From Paenibacillus physcomitrellae (GTDB lineage: Bacteria > Bacillota > Bacilli > Paenibacillales > Paenibacillaceae), in the NCBI RefSeq assembly GCF_002240225.1, contig NZ_CP022584.1:62001-126000 (forward strand): a stretch of 64,000 nucleotides of DNA. Reading direction: 5' to 3'. Numbering within the stretch: position 1 is the first letter of the stretch; each line of letters begins with the position of its first letter. Position numbers and translations under genes: made by a program. The notes beneath the pieces are model-generated. The model made no database searches. It had not been told where the DNA came from and saw only the letters and a program-made list of their open reading frames with translations. Positions 53,056 to 61,967 of the stretch are shown in pieces.

Positions 53056-54569
53056 GAGTAAAACGTTATATCGTAGAGACCATGCCAGATGCCATGCTCA
53101 GAATCCGCAAGGATTTGGGCGGTGACGCCGTTATCCTCAGTACCAAAAAGATCAAGGTCGGCGGTTTTCTAGGCATGTTTGGCAAGGTAAAGCTGGAGGT
53201 CATCGCGGGGGTTGATGAATCCGAAAGGACGGAACCCGCGCTCCGAAACAATTCTTCGGAACCCAAACGTGATGCCGTACGGACGGCAAGCCGCACGGAT
53301 TCCGCTCCAACTCCACCTGGCGCCTATTCTAACGGTGCCGGACAGGAAGAGGGGAGAGGCAGAGCTGCGGAACCGCCTGTTGTCCGGCATTCACCGGCTG
53401 GCCAAGCCCAAACGGCTGGGCGGGTTGGCGCGCAGGCTTATCGCCGGACTGCTGATTTGGTGTCAGGCGTGAGTATTGAAGATACTCCGCAAGTTCAAGG
53501 CCATCCACAAACCCAAAGCGCATCGGCTGAAATCCTGCCGAAAGCGGATCCGGGCAGTCAGAATGGGCCAAACGCGGAGCAAGCTGGAAAGACAGCTTTG
53601 TGGATGGAGGAGTCTGCTGCTTCTATAGAAGTACCCGCAGCAATGCGAGAGGCAATAACCAAGGAAGCCAGTCATCCCAATGAGGATTTATTCAAAAGTT
53701 TGCTTTTGAATGACATTCAGCAAATGAAAACGATGATGAACAAACTAGCCCGGGAGCATAGTGATGAACGAATTTTGCCTGAACCGCTTGAGGGCATCTT
53801 AAATCGTTTGAAAGCGCAGGAAATCGATCCCGAGTTGGCTGAAAGCTGGATCAAGCCGGCTTATGAAGCCTGGGAGGCTTCAGGCGAAAGCTTGGGAGAG
53901 CTTGAGCTGAAACAGAAGGTTCGCGGAGAAATCGGCCGTTTTCTTGAAACACGCTTATCTGAAGGGATTGCCGATACGGCCAGGATGGTATATGTAGCGG
54001 GACCAACAGGCGTCGGCAAAACAACGACGATTGCCAAAATGGCCGCAGATCAAATTTTCCGCAAACAAAAAAAAGTAGGCTTTATTACCGCGGATACTTA
54101 CCGGATCTCTGCCGTAGAACAGCTTAGAACTTATGCATCCATTCTAAATGTTCCACTCGAAATCGTGCAGTCGCCGGGCGACATGAAGAGGGCGGCCGCC
54201 AGATTGGAACACTGCGATTTGATCTTTATGGATACAGCCGGAAGAAATTATTTAAATGAGCTTTATGTGGCTGAATTGCATAGCCTTCTGGCGGTTAAGG
54301 AACAAAGCGAAACCTGTCTTGTGCTCAGCCTGACTTCAAAGTCCAAGGACATGAAGACGATCGCGGAGCATTTCTCCAAATACGGTTTGGACAAGGTCAT
54401 CTTTACCAAACTTGATGAAACGGAAAGCTGTGGAGGCCTGTTTAATCTTCTTTCGGAATACCCGTTGAAGCTGCTTTTCCTGACCAACGGCCAAAATGTG
54501 CCGGATGATCTCGTTTCGGCTGACCAAGAGCTGCTGCTCAATATGCTTCTGGGAGATGAAAGTGTATGA
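53052..54569 (+). CDS. flhF: SRP-like GTPase FlhF
   Basis: Sets the position and number of flagella together with FlhG. It has 505 residues: an N-terminal B domain (RVKRYIVETMPDAMLRIRKDLGGDAVILSTKKI), a long polar linker (about 60-210), and an NG domain with P-loop GPTGVGKT (317-324), DTAGRN and TKLDET. It is much longer than the B. subtilis protein of about 366 residues, and the difference lies in the linker. GTG 53052 overlaps the flhA stop. Confidence 0.95.
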   Translation: MRVKRYIVETMPDAMLRIRKDLGGDAVILSTKKIKVGGFLGMFGKVKLEVIAGVDESERTEPALRNNSSEPKRDAVRTASRTDSAPTPPGAYSNGAGQEEGRGRAAEPPVVRHSPAGQAQTAGRVGAQAYRRTADLVSGVSIEDTPQVQGHPQTQSASAEILPKADPGSQNGPNAEQAGKTALWMEESAASIEVPAAMREAITKEASHPNEDLFKSLLLNDIQQMKTMMNKLAREHSDERILPEPLEGILNRLKAQEIDPELAESWIKPAYEAWEASGESLGELELKQKVRGEIGRFLETRLSEGIADTARMVYVAGPTGVGKTTTIAKMAADQIFRKQKKVGFITADTYRISAVEQLRTYASILNVPLEIVQSPGDMKRAAARLEHCDLIFMDTAGRNYLNELYVAELHSLLAVKEQSETCLVLSLTSKSKDMKTIAEHFSKYGLDKVIFTKLDETESCGGLFNLLSEYPLKLLFLTNGQNVPDDLVSADQELLLNMLLGDESV

Positions 54570-55462
54570 CGGATCAGGCAGAAGCTTTAAGGGCTCTCGT
54601 TCAGTCCCAGACCCTTCAGGAGAAGCAGGCGGAGCCTAAGGATCCGGTTAAATCCGCTAAAATCATCACGGTCAGCAGCGGGAAAGGTGGTGTCGGCAAA
54701 TCCAACTTCACTTTGAATCTGGCTTTAGGGCTGCAAGCTTTGGGCAAAAAGGTGCTGCTCTTTGACGCAGATATCGGTATGGCCAATATCGACGTATTAA
54801 TGGGCGTACGCCCCAAATACAGCCTCTACCATTTGCTTAAAGGGGAGAAAACCATTTCGGAGATTGTGGAATACGGGCAAAACGGGCTGCCTTTTATTGC
54901 CGGAGGTTCGGGGCTGGCAGACTTGTTTTCTTTATCGGAGCAGGACTTAGAGTATTTCACTTCTCAAATCGAGGCGATGGCCGGGGAAATGGATTTTATC
55001 CTGTTTGATACCGGGGCGGGTTTATCCAAAGAAACGTTTAATTTTATCACCGCAGCAGATGAATGTTTGGTCGTTACAACGCCGGAACCGACGTCGATCA
55101 CCGATGCCTATGCTTTGATCAAGGTGGTTAGCGGCTCGCGTCCGGATGTAGCCTTCAGGCTGGTTATTAACCGGGCGGAGGGGGAGAAGGAAGCGCGGTT
55201 TGTAGCGGATAAAATTACGCTGGTCGCGCAGCGTTTTCTCGAGTTGAACATTCCTTTGCTTGGCTATATCCATGATGAACCTTATGTGGTGAACGCCGTC
55301 AAACGGCAAATTCCGTTTCTGGTGGCTTACCCCCACTGCTCGGCCGCCAAGGATATCCGGCAGATGGCCCAAGCTTTTGCGGAAGACAAAGAAGAAGTTA
55401 GACAGGAAGGCGCTTTGACGGGAATCAAGGGATTTTTACACAAGTGGCTTCGTACAAAATGA
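54566..55462 (+). CDS. flhG: MinD-like ATPase FlhG (YlxH)
   Basis: A deviant-Walker ATPase that regulates FlhF and flagellar placement. It has 298 residues, with an N-terminal glutamine-containing helix (the FlhF-activating segment, QAEALRALVQ), P-loop SSGKGGVGKSN (from 38), and DADIGMANIDVLMG. It overlaps flhF by four bases (ATGA) and is followed by cheB after 25 bases. Confidence 0.96.
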   Translation: MTDQAEALRALVQSQTLQEKQAEPKDPVKSAKIITVSSGKGGVGKSNFTLNLALGLQALGKKVLLFDADIGMANIDVLMGVRPKYSLYHLLKGEKTISEIVEYGQNGLPFIAGGSGLADLFSLSEQDLEYFTSQIEAMAGEMDFILFDTGAGLSKETFNFITAADECLVVTTPEPTSITDAYALIKVVSGSRPDVAFRLVINRAEGEKEARFVADKITLVAQRFLELNIPLLGYIHDEPYVVNAVKRQIPFLVAYPHCSAAKDIRQMAQAFAEDKEEVRQEGALTGIKGFLHKWLRTK

Positions 55463-55487
55463 TTCTTTACAAGAACAGAGGTGAACT

Positions 55488-56912
55488 ATGAAACCTTATC
55501 GGATCTTGGTTGTCGATGATTCGCCTTTTATGCGCAAAATTATTACCGATCTTATTGAGCAGGACCCCGCTTTCTGGGTGGAACGGACTGCCGCAAACGG
55601 CTTGGAAGCCGTAAAGCTGATTAAGGAGCTGTCCCCGGATCTCGTCACGATGGACGTGGAGATGCCGGAAATGAATGGTCTTGAAGCGCTGAAAAGCATT
55701 ATGCATGAACATCCGGTTCCGGTTATCATGCTTTCCGGCATAAATGAACAGGGGATGCGGGAAACCATCATGGCGCTGGAGCTTGGCGCTTTTGATTTCA
55801 TCCGCAAACCATCCATTACCGGCAATACGCAGAGCATCGCCGAAATCGGAGAAGCGCTCCGCATGCAGATGCAGGCGGCCATGGCCAGCCGTGAAAGACG
55901 TCTGGCCAGGGAAGAAGCGCTTCGCAAGCGGGCGGAGGAGCCGAAGGTTCTTCCGCAAACCCAACCCAAATCCGCTGCAAAACCTGTAAAGTCCGCAAAA
56001 CCCGCAAAATCAGAAACATCCGCACAGCTGCCTGAATCAATTGAGGGAAATAACGGAAGTGTTAACAATGCTGCGGTTCAAGGCAAGAAACGGAGCCAGA
56101 CTGTCGAACCGGCTAAAGCGGCTGAATATAAGCCGGATCACCGCAGTTCGGTTAAGCCGGGGGGAGCTGCTGCAGGGAAGGAATCCTTGCTCAAGCCTAA
56201 GAAATTGCCGGAGGTTCCGGCAAAGGAGCGCCAAAAAGAGGGAGCACCACCTGCTGGAAAGCTAGCAGCAGCGGTTCCTGCGGCCGCTCCTGACAAAGGC
56301 GTGAACACGTCCAAAAGGAATGTTGTTCCGGGAGGGTTTCAGCATATTGTGGCTGTCGGCTGCTCGACAGGAGGACCCAAAGCGCTTAAAGTGCTGCTCG
56401 AGTCCATACCGGCAGAGTTTCCGGCTCCTATCGTGATTGTCCAGCACATGCCGCCGAACTTTACCAGATCTTTGGCGCAGCGCTTGAATAGTCTCAGCCC
56501 GATTACCGTGGTTGAGGCCGAAGAGGGAATGGTGCTGGAGAAAGGCACAGCATATATTGCGCCGGGCGGGGAACATACCCGGGTTAAGCTTGGGGACGAC
56601 GGGGCCTGCCGAATTGCTCTTGGCAATGATGAGCTGAGAAGCGGGCACCGTCCTTCGGTCGATGTGCTGTTTGAATCCCTGCTGCCTCTTGAAATGCTGC
56701 AGAGACATGCGGTGCTGATGACGGGGATGGGCAGTGATGGAGCCAAAGCGATGAAACTGCTTTATGACAAAGGAGTAACCTCAACGATTGCGGAAAGTGA
56801 AGAAACCTGCGTCGTTTACGGGATGCCCCGATCTGCTGTTGAACTCGGCTGCGTCACTTCGGTGCTGCCGCTTCAAGATATTGCACCAAAATTAGTTCAA
56901 ATCGTGAAATAA
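55488..56912 (+). CDS. cheB: Chemotaxis methylesterase CheB
   Basis: Removes methyl groups from, and deamidates, chemoreceptors. It has 474 residues: a receiver domain with Asp10, Asp11 and Asp56, then a very long Lys/Pro/Ala/Glu-rich linker (about 133-280), and a methylesterase domain with Ser293 in GCSTGGPKAL, the QHMPPNF histidine and the MTGMGSDGAKAM aspartate. The usual length is about 350 residues, so the linker is unusual. ATG 55488 follows AGAGGTGA. Confidence 0.96.
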   Translation: MKPYRILVVDDSPFMRKIITDLIEQDPAFWVERTAANGLEAVKLIKELSPDLVTMDVEMPEMNGLEALKSIMHEHPVPVIMLSGINEQGMRETIMALELGAFDFIRKPSITGNTQSIAEIGEALRMQMQAAMASRERRLAREEALRKRAEEPKVLPQTQPKSAAKPVKSAKPAKSETSAQLPESIEGNNGSVNNAAVQGKKRSQTVEPAKAAEYKPDHRSSVKPGGAAAGKESLLKPKKLPEVPAKERQKEGAPPAGKLAAAVPAAAPDKGVNTSKRNVVPGGFQHIVAVGCSTGGPKALKVLLESIPAEFPAPIVIVQHMPPNFTRSLAQRLNSLSPITVVEAEEGMVLEKGTAYIAPGGEHTRVKLGDDGACRIALGNDELRSGHRPSVDVLFESLLPLEMLQRHAVLMTGMGSDGAKAMKLLYDKGVTSTIAESEETCVVYGMPRSAVELGCVTSVLPLQDIAPKLVQIVK

Positions 56913-56940
56913 CAACTGATCCCTTGAGGAGGTGCTCGCT

Positions 56941-59043
56941 ATGGACATGAATCAATATTTATCCATGTTTATTGATGAGTCAAATGATCACTTGCAGTCC
57001 CTAAACGAAAACATGCTTGAGCTTGAGAACAACCCGGAAGACATTGCGATCGTTCAGGTTATTTTCCGATCGGCGCATACCCTAAAAGGCATGGCGGCGA
57101 CAATGGGCTTTGAAGATTTGGCGTCTCTGACGCACCAAATGGAGAACGTCCTGGATTTGGTCCGAAATGAAAAGCTGAAGATGCAGGATTATATTTTTGA
57201 CACCCTGTTTAAAAGCTTGGATGCCCTGCAGTCGATGGTGCAGGATATTATGGAGGGCGGCGAAGGAAAAGCCGATGTTACGTCTATTGTAGATAATCTC
57301 CAAGCGATTGTCCGGGGAGAGAAGCCGGGAGCGGCTGCGGCGGCTAGTTCGGCGGGAGCCTCGTCCGCAGAGAGCACCTTGAAAGCGGCGCTTGAGCTTG
57401 ACGAATTCCAGCAGTCCATTTTGGAGCAGTCCATCGGTGAAGGTCACAAAGCTCATTATATCGAAGTATCGATTCGTGAAGATTGTCAATTGAAAGCAGT
57501 ACGTGCATATATGGTGTTTGATCTTCTGGAACGCTTCGGGGAAGTAATTAAATCTTATCCGACGGTACAGGACATTGAGCAAGAAAAGTTTGATAAAAGC
57601 TTCTCCTTGTATTACATAACTCAGAAGGATGCCGATGACCTCCAAGGCATGATCATGAATGTTTCGGAGATCGGTTCAGCAGTTGTGACGCCCCTAGACA
57701 AAGAATCTTTGGTTCAGTTGACCTCTTCGGCGAGCAGTCAAGCGGCAGCGACCGTTGAAGCGCCGGAAGCCCCGGCGGCGGAAGCGGCTCAACCTGCAGG
57801 AGCAGCGGCATCGAAGCCGGCGGCAGCGCCGGTCCAGGCCTCTAAAGAGGCGCCTGCCAAGAAACCTGCAGCTGGGGGAGGAACGCCTGCGCCCTCCCGG
57901 ACGATCCGCGTTGATATCGAACGTCTGGATGTACTCATGAACCTGTTCAGCGAGCTGCTGATTGATCGTGTTCGTCTGGAGCAGCTGGCGGGAGAAATCA
58001 AACGCAATGATTTGACCGAAACGGTTGAACACATGACGCGGGTCAGCGCAGATTTGCAAAATGTTGTTTTGAAGCTGCGCATGGTTCCTGTGGATACTGT
58101 ATTTAACCGGTTCCCGCGCATGGTACGTGATCTGGCTAAATCCCTGAACAAAAAAATCGACCTGGTGATTACCGGCGCGGAAACAGAGCTGGACCGTACG
58201 GTTATCGATGAAATCGGCGATCCGCTTGTTCATTTGCTCAGAAATGCGGTTGACCACGGAGTAGAAACGATCGAAGAGCGTGTGGCTTCCGGCAAACAGG
58301 AAACAGGCACCATTCACCTGAAAGCCTTTCACAGCGGCAACCATGTCTTTATTGAAATTACCGACGACGGACATGGCATCGATCGCGAGCGTGTAGCGGC
58401 CAAAGCCATTAAGAATGGCATTCTTACGCAAGAGCAGGCCAATGCGATGAGCGATGACGAAGTGGCACTGCTGCTGTTCGCTCCAGGCTTTAGTACGGCG
58501 GAGAAAATCTCCGATATTTCCGGACGCGGGGTAGGCCTGGATGTCGTCAAATCCAAGATCGAGTCTTTGGGCGGCACAGTGCTGGTTACATCGACGCTTG
58601 GACAAGGCTCCAAGTTCTCTGTACAGCTTCCGCTTACCTTGTCCATCATTTCGGCTATGCTGATCAAGACGGGCGACGAGAAATATGCGATTCCGCTGTC
58701 TTCGATCGTGGAGACGGGCTTAATCAAACGTTCCCAAATTCGCGAAGTTCATGGTTACAAAATGATTCCTTACCGGAATTCCAATATTCCAATTATGTCT
58801 TTAAAACAGATTTTTGATATTCCCGGCTTTGATGAGGAGAATGAAGAGGAAACCGAAATCGTCGTTATCCGCAAAGGGGATCGCGTAGCGGCCCTGACGG
58901 TCGAGGAATTTATTGGCCAAAGCGAGATTGTGATCAAGAATTTGGGCAAATATCTGCCTTCGGTTGAAGGCGTTGCCGGTGGAACCATTCTCGGTGACGG
59001 TCAGGTCGCTTTGATCATTGATCCTAACGCCTTTATCAAGTAG
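56941..59043 (+). CDS. cheA: Chemotaxis histidine kinase CheA
   Basis: A receptor-coupled kinase that phosphorylates CheY and CheB. It has 700 residues: P1 domain with phosphorylated His46 in SAHTLKGMA, a CheY-binding P2, an Ala/Pro-rich linker, a dimerisation domain, the ATPase with LLRNAVDHGVE, DDGHGID and GRGVGLDVVK, and a C-terminal CheW-like domain. ATG 56941 follows GAGGAGGTG by about seven bases; ATG 56947 is a possible alternative. Confidence 0.98.
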   Translation: MDMNQYLSMFIDESNDHLQSLNENMLELENNPEDIAIVQVIFRSAHTLKGMAATMGFEDLASLTHQMENVLDLVRNEKLKMQDYIFDTLFKSLDALQSMVQDIMEGGEGKADVTSIVDNLQAIVRGEKPGAAAAASSAGASSAESTLKAALELDEFQQSILEQSIGEGHKAHYIEVSIREDCQLKAVRAYMVFDLLERFGEVIKSYPTVQDIEQEKFDKSFSLYYITQKDADDLQGMIMNVSEIGSAVVTPLDKESLVQLTSSASSQAAATVEAPEAPAAEAAQPAGAAASKPAAAPVQASKEAPAKKPAAGGGTPAPSRTIRVDIERLDVLMNLFSELLIDRVRLEQLAGEIKRNDLTETVEHMTRVSADLQNVVLKLRMVPVDTVFNRFPRMVRDLAKSLNKKIDLVITGAETELDRTVIDEIGDPLVHLLRNAVDHGVETIEERVASGKQETGTIHLKAFHSGNHVFIEITDDGHGIDRERVAAKAIKNGILTQEQANAMSDDEVALLLFAPGFSTAEKISDISGRGVGLDVVKSKIESLGGTVLVTSTLGQGSKFSVQLPLTLSIISAMLIKTGDEKYAIPLSSIVETGLIKRSQIREVHGYKMIPYRNSNIPIMSLKQIFDIPGFDEENEEETEIVVIRKGDRVAALTVEEFIGQSEIVIKNLGKYLPSVEGVAGGTILGDGQVALIIDPNAFIK

Positions 59044-59094
59044 CAGGGATGTTGGATAGTAGCATTCGATTGATAAGATGAGGAGGAATTAAGC

Positions 59095-59556
59095 ATGGGA
59101 CAGGAATTAAAAGTTATTGTATTTAAATTGGGCTCAGAAGAATACGGGATTGATGTAGACAAGGTGGAAACGATTGAACGTATACTGCCGATTACTCGAG
59201 TGCCTAAAACCTACGCTTTTGTAAAAGGGGTGGTAAACCTTCGTGGTGTGGTCATTCCGGTTATCGATTTGCGTGGACGTTTTGGTCTGCCTGAAACGGA
59301 GCCGACCGATCAGACTCGTATTATCATTGTAAATGTAGAAGATATGCAGGTCGGCTTTATCGTCGATTCGGCGAACGATGTTATTGATCTGGATACAGAT
59401 GTTATCGATACGCCGCCGGAAGTGGTTGGCGGAATCAAGGCGAAATATCTGGACGGAGTTGCCCGTATTTCGGATGATCGTCTTCTGATCATGCTGAACC
59501 TGTCCGAAGTGTTGAACAAAAGTGAGATTATTCAGCTTGAAGGTATTGAGGCTTAA
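59095..59556 (+). CDS. cheW: Chemotaxis adaptor CheW
   Basis: Couples CheA to chemoreceptors. It has 153 residues with the CheW beta-barrel pattern: IVFKLGSEEYGIDVDKVETIERI, VVNLRGVVIPVIDLRGRFGL and DGVARISDDRLLIMLNLSEVL. ATG 59095 follows GAGGAGGAA. cheC follows after two bases. Confidence 0.97.
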   Translation: MGQELKVIVFKLGSEEYGIDVDKVETIERILPITRVPKTYAFVKGVVNLRGVVIPVIDLRGRFGLPETEPTDQTRIIIVNVEDMQVGFIVDSANDVIDLDTDVIDTPPEVVGGIKAKYLDGVARISDDRLLIMLNLSEVLNKSEIIQLEGIEA

Positions 59557-59558
59557 GG

Positions 59559-60188
59559 TTGAAAGATTTGTTTAAAGGGTTTGCCGATTTTAAAATGGAC
59601 GTGCTTAAGGAAGTCGGTAATATCGGCGCGGGCAACGCCGCTACGGCTCTATCGCGTCTGCTGGACAAACCCATTGATATGGCTGTGCCCAAAGTCCAAA
59701 TGCTTCCGTTTGATGCAATAGCGGACAAAGTTGGCGGGGCTGAAAATATCGTTTTGGCTGTATTCTTCCGGGTTGAAGGAGAGGCGCCGGGCAATCTGTT
59801 TTTCATCTTGACCCCGGAGGCGGCCAAGAAACTGCTGCACCGTCTTGCCGCCATTGAAATATCGGATGATGAGAGCTTTTCGGAGATGGAATGGTCGGCC
59901 ATCTCCGAAATCGGCAACATTTTAGCCGGTTCCTACCTGTCCTCTCTGGCCGATTTCACCCGACTGAGCATGAATCCCACAGTTCCCGCGGTTGCGATGG
60001 ATATGGCCGGCGCTATTTTGAGCTATGGACTGCTTCAATTCGGCGAAATGGGGAATGACGCGCTGTTGATTGACACTACCTTCATTGAGGGGCAGCATGA
60101 AGTAGAGGGCCAGTTTTTCCTAATACCGGATCCTGAATCGTTCGACCAAATCTTTTCTGCTTTAGGAGTGCCGGCGGAGCATGATTGA
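59559..60188 (+). CDS. cheC: CheY-P phosphatase CheC
   Basis: Dephosphorylates CheY-P and is activated by binding CheD. It has 209 residues and two phosphatase motifs: DVLKEVGN near residue 16 and SAISEIGN near 113, each followed by a glycine/alanine helix. The start is TTG 59559, three bases from the cheW stop; TTG 59568 is possible. It overlaps cheD by eight bases. Confidence 0.95.
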   Translation: MKDLFKGFADFKMDVLKEVGNIGAGNAATALSRLLDKPIDMAVPKVQMLPFDAIADKVGGAENIVLAVFFRVEGEAPGNLFFILTPEAAKKLLHRLAAIEISDDESFSEMEWSAISEIGNILAGSYLSSLADFTRLSMNPTVPAVAMDMAGAILSYGLLQFGEMGNDALLIDTTFIEGQHEVEGQFFLIPDPESFDQIFSALGVPAEHD

Positions 60189-60678
60189 AGAGCAGCCAGT
60201 CGTTAAAGTCGGAATGGCTGAGATGGGAACCGTCTGTTCCCATGGTTTGATCCGGACCACCGGGTTAGGTTCCTGTGTCGGCCTCACTTTATTTGATCCG
60301 GAGATGCATCTGGCAGGGATGGCGCATGTGATGCTTCCTTCATCAGATATCGCCAAAGAAGGTTCATTGAACTTGGCGAAATATGCGGATACAGCCATAC
60401 CCGCTCTGTATCAGCAGCTGCTGCAGATGGGGGCATCTGCCCGGCGTCTGGTCGCCAAAATGGCGGGAGGTTCCCAAATGTTCGCTTTTGCGGGCGGCAG
60501 TGATACGATGCGAATCGGTCCGCGCAACGTGGAATCGTGCAAGGTCTGCCTGAATGAGCTGGGAATTCCCCTTCTTGGGGAAGATACCGGCGGAAATTTT
60601 GGCAGAACCATCGAACTGGATTGTCAAACGGGTATATTGTTTATACGCAGTGTACAAATGGGGATAAAGGAATTGTAG
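60181..60678 (+). CDS. cheD: Receptor deamidase CheD
   Basis: Deamidates chemoreceptor glutamines and modulates CheC. It has 165 residues with catalytic Cys32 in TTGLGSCVGLTLFD and His49 in MAHVMLPSS, plus the FGGTIELDC-like NFGRTIELDC near the C-terminus. ATG 60181 overlaps the cheC end by eight bases. Confidence 0.96.
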   Translation: MIEEQPVVKVGMAEMGTVCSHGLIRTTGLGSCVGLTLFDPEMHLAGMAHVMLPSSDIAKEGSLNLAKYADTAIPALYQQLLQMGASARRLVAKMAGGSQMFAFAGGSDTMRIGPRNVESCKVCLNELGIPLLGEDTGGNFGRTIELDCQTGILFIRSVQMGIKEL

Positions 60679-60680
60679 TT

Positions 60681-61109
60681 ATGGCAGGAAAAATGCTTTT
60701 TAACTGGTTGTTTGGCGCTGTTGGTCTGGTACTGACGTTTCTCGTTTCTTCATCTCATAACTTATTCATCACTTCATTAATACGGAGCCTTATTGCTTTC
60801 GTAATTTGGTTCCTTCTGGCTTTCGCCATTCGCTGGATGTTGGGTCTGTCCAAAGCAGACCCCGTTTCCATAGAAGAAAGTGAACGATCCGATAGCGAAG
60901 AGGCAGAAAAAGGACTCCGAGTAGATTTAACTACGCCGGACGAACAAGAAGCTATAAACGAAATGCTGAAACCCTCAGAGAGCAAGGCATCCGAGAAAAG
61001 CCAGGGAACGGCGATGTTTGAGCCTCTGAATCCTCCGCGTCTCGTTAAAACCGCTGACCGGGATCCTGAAGAGCTAGCAAAAGCTGTCCGTCACCTGACA
61101 GAAGACTAG
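60681..61109 (+). CDS. Hypothetical membrane protein between cheD and sigD
   Basis: A 142-residue protein I do not recognise. The N-terminal half holds two transmembrane helices (MLFNWLFGAVGLVLTFLVSS and SLIAFVIWFLLAFAIRWML); the C-terminal half is highly charged, acidic and cytoplasmic, ending in LAKAVRHLTED. ATG 60681 follows AAAGGA by nine bases; an earlier ATG at 60621 overlaps cheD and is not preferred. The place suggests a motility or chemotaxis role, but nothing specific can be assigned. Confidence 0.8.
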   Translation: MAGKMLFNWLFGAVGLVLTFLVSSSHNLFITSLIRSLIAFVIWFLLAFAIRWMLGLSKADPVSIEESERSDSEEAEKGLRVDLTTPDEQEAINEMLKPSESKASEKSQGTAMFEPLNPPRLVKTADRDPEELAKAVRHLTED

Positions 61110-61124
61110 AGAGGGTGAAATTTA

Positions 61125-61913
61125 GTGAGCGAACGAAAAAGTTCTCCTCTCGGCCATGCCGATTTATGGGAGAAGTGGAAGGAAAATGGCGATTTAGAAG
61201 CGAAGAAAGAACTGATAGAAAAGTATTTAAATATTGTTGACTATGTTTCCGGCCGTTTAGCTGTGGGTCTTCCAAGGAATATTTCCAAAGATGACCTGTT
61301 CAGTAACGGAGTAATGGGTCTTATGGATGCCATTGAGAAGTTTGATTACAAGAGAGGTCTCCAATTTGAAACTTATGCTTCCTGGAGAGTCAGGGGAGCA
61401 ATTCTTGACGGTCTTCGTCAAGGAGACTGGGTTCCGCGATCAGTCAGAGAGAAAGCAAAAAGAATTGAAGAAGGTTATCAGAAGCTTGAGCAGAAATATT
61501 TGCGGACGGTGACCGACGAGGAAATGAGTGAGTACCTCGAAATTTCAGAGAAAGAGTTTCAACAAATGCTTCAGGATGTTGCGGTCATGACGCTTTGCTC
61601 CCTGGAGGATCCAATCCGCGAGGAAGAATCCGAAACCCGGATGTCGATGCTGATTGACGACAAAGCCAAAAATCCGGACCATAAAGTCCGTGAATTTTTT
61701 CTACAGGAATCATTAACTAAAGGAATCGAGAAGCTGACGGAGAAAGAACGAACCGTTGTCTCATTATTATATTACGAAGACCTTTCCTTGAGTGAAATTG
61801 CCGAAGTCATGTCCTTGTCTCCTTCTCGTATTTCACAGCTTCATTCGAAAGCGATATTGCGGCTTCGTGCTACTCTGGAGAAGAGCAGAAATTTATTAAT
61901 GCAGGAGGATTAA
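61125..61913 (+). CDS. sigD: RNA polymerase sigma factor for motility SigD (FliA)
   Basis: Directs transcription of late flagellar, chemotaxis and autolysin genes. It has 262 residues, with region 2 (YVSGRLAVGLPRNISKDDLFSNGVMGLMDAIEKFD, FETYASWRVRGAILDGLRQGDWVPR), region 3, and region 4 helix-turn-helix (LSLSEIAEVMSLSPSRISQLHSKA). The start is GTG 61125 after GAGAGGGTGA. It is late in the fla/che operon, so its level depends on read-through, as in B. subtilis. Confidence 0.97.
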   Translation: MSERKSSPLGHADLWEKWKENGDLEAKKELIEKYLNIVDYVSGRLAVGLPRNISKDDLFSNGVMGLMDAIEKFDYKRGLQFETYASWRVRGAILDGLRQGDWVPRSVREKAKRIEEGYQKLEQKYLRTVTDEEMSEYLEISEKEFQQMLQDVAVMTLCSLEDPIREEESETRMSMLIDDKAKNPDHKVREFFLQESLTKGIEKLTEKERTVVSLLYYEDLSLSEIAEVMSLSPSRISQLHSKAILRLRATLEKSRNLLMQED

Positions 61914-61967
61914 TGTTCATGTATTAGAAATGCACGTATCGGAAGTCATTGGGAGGGGGAATGGGTA

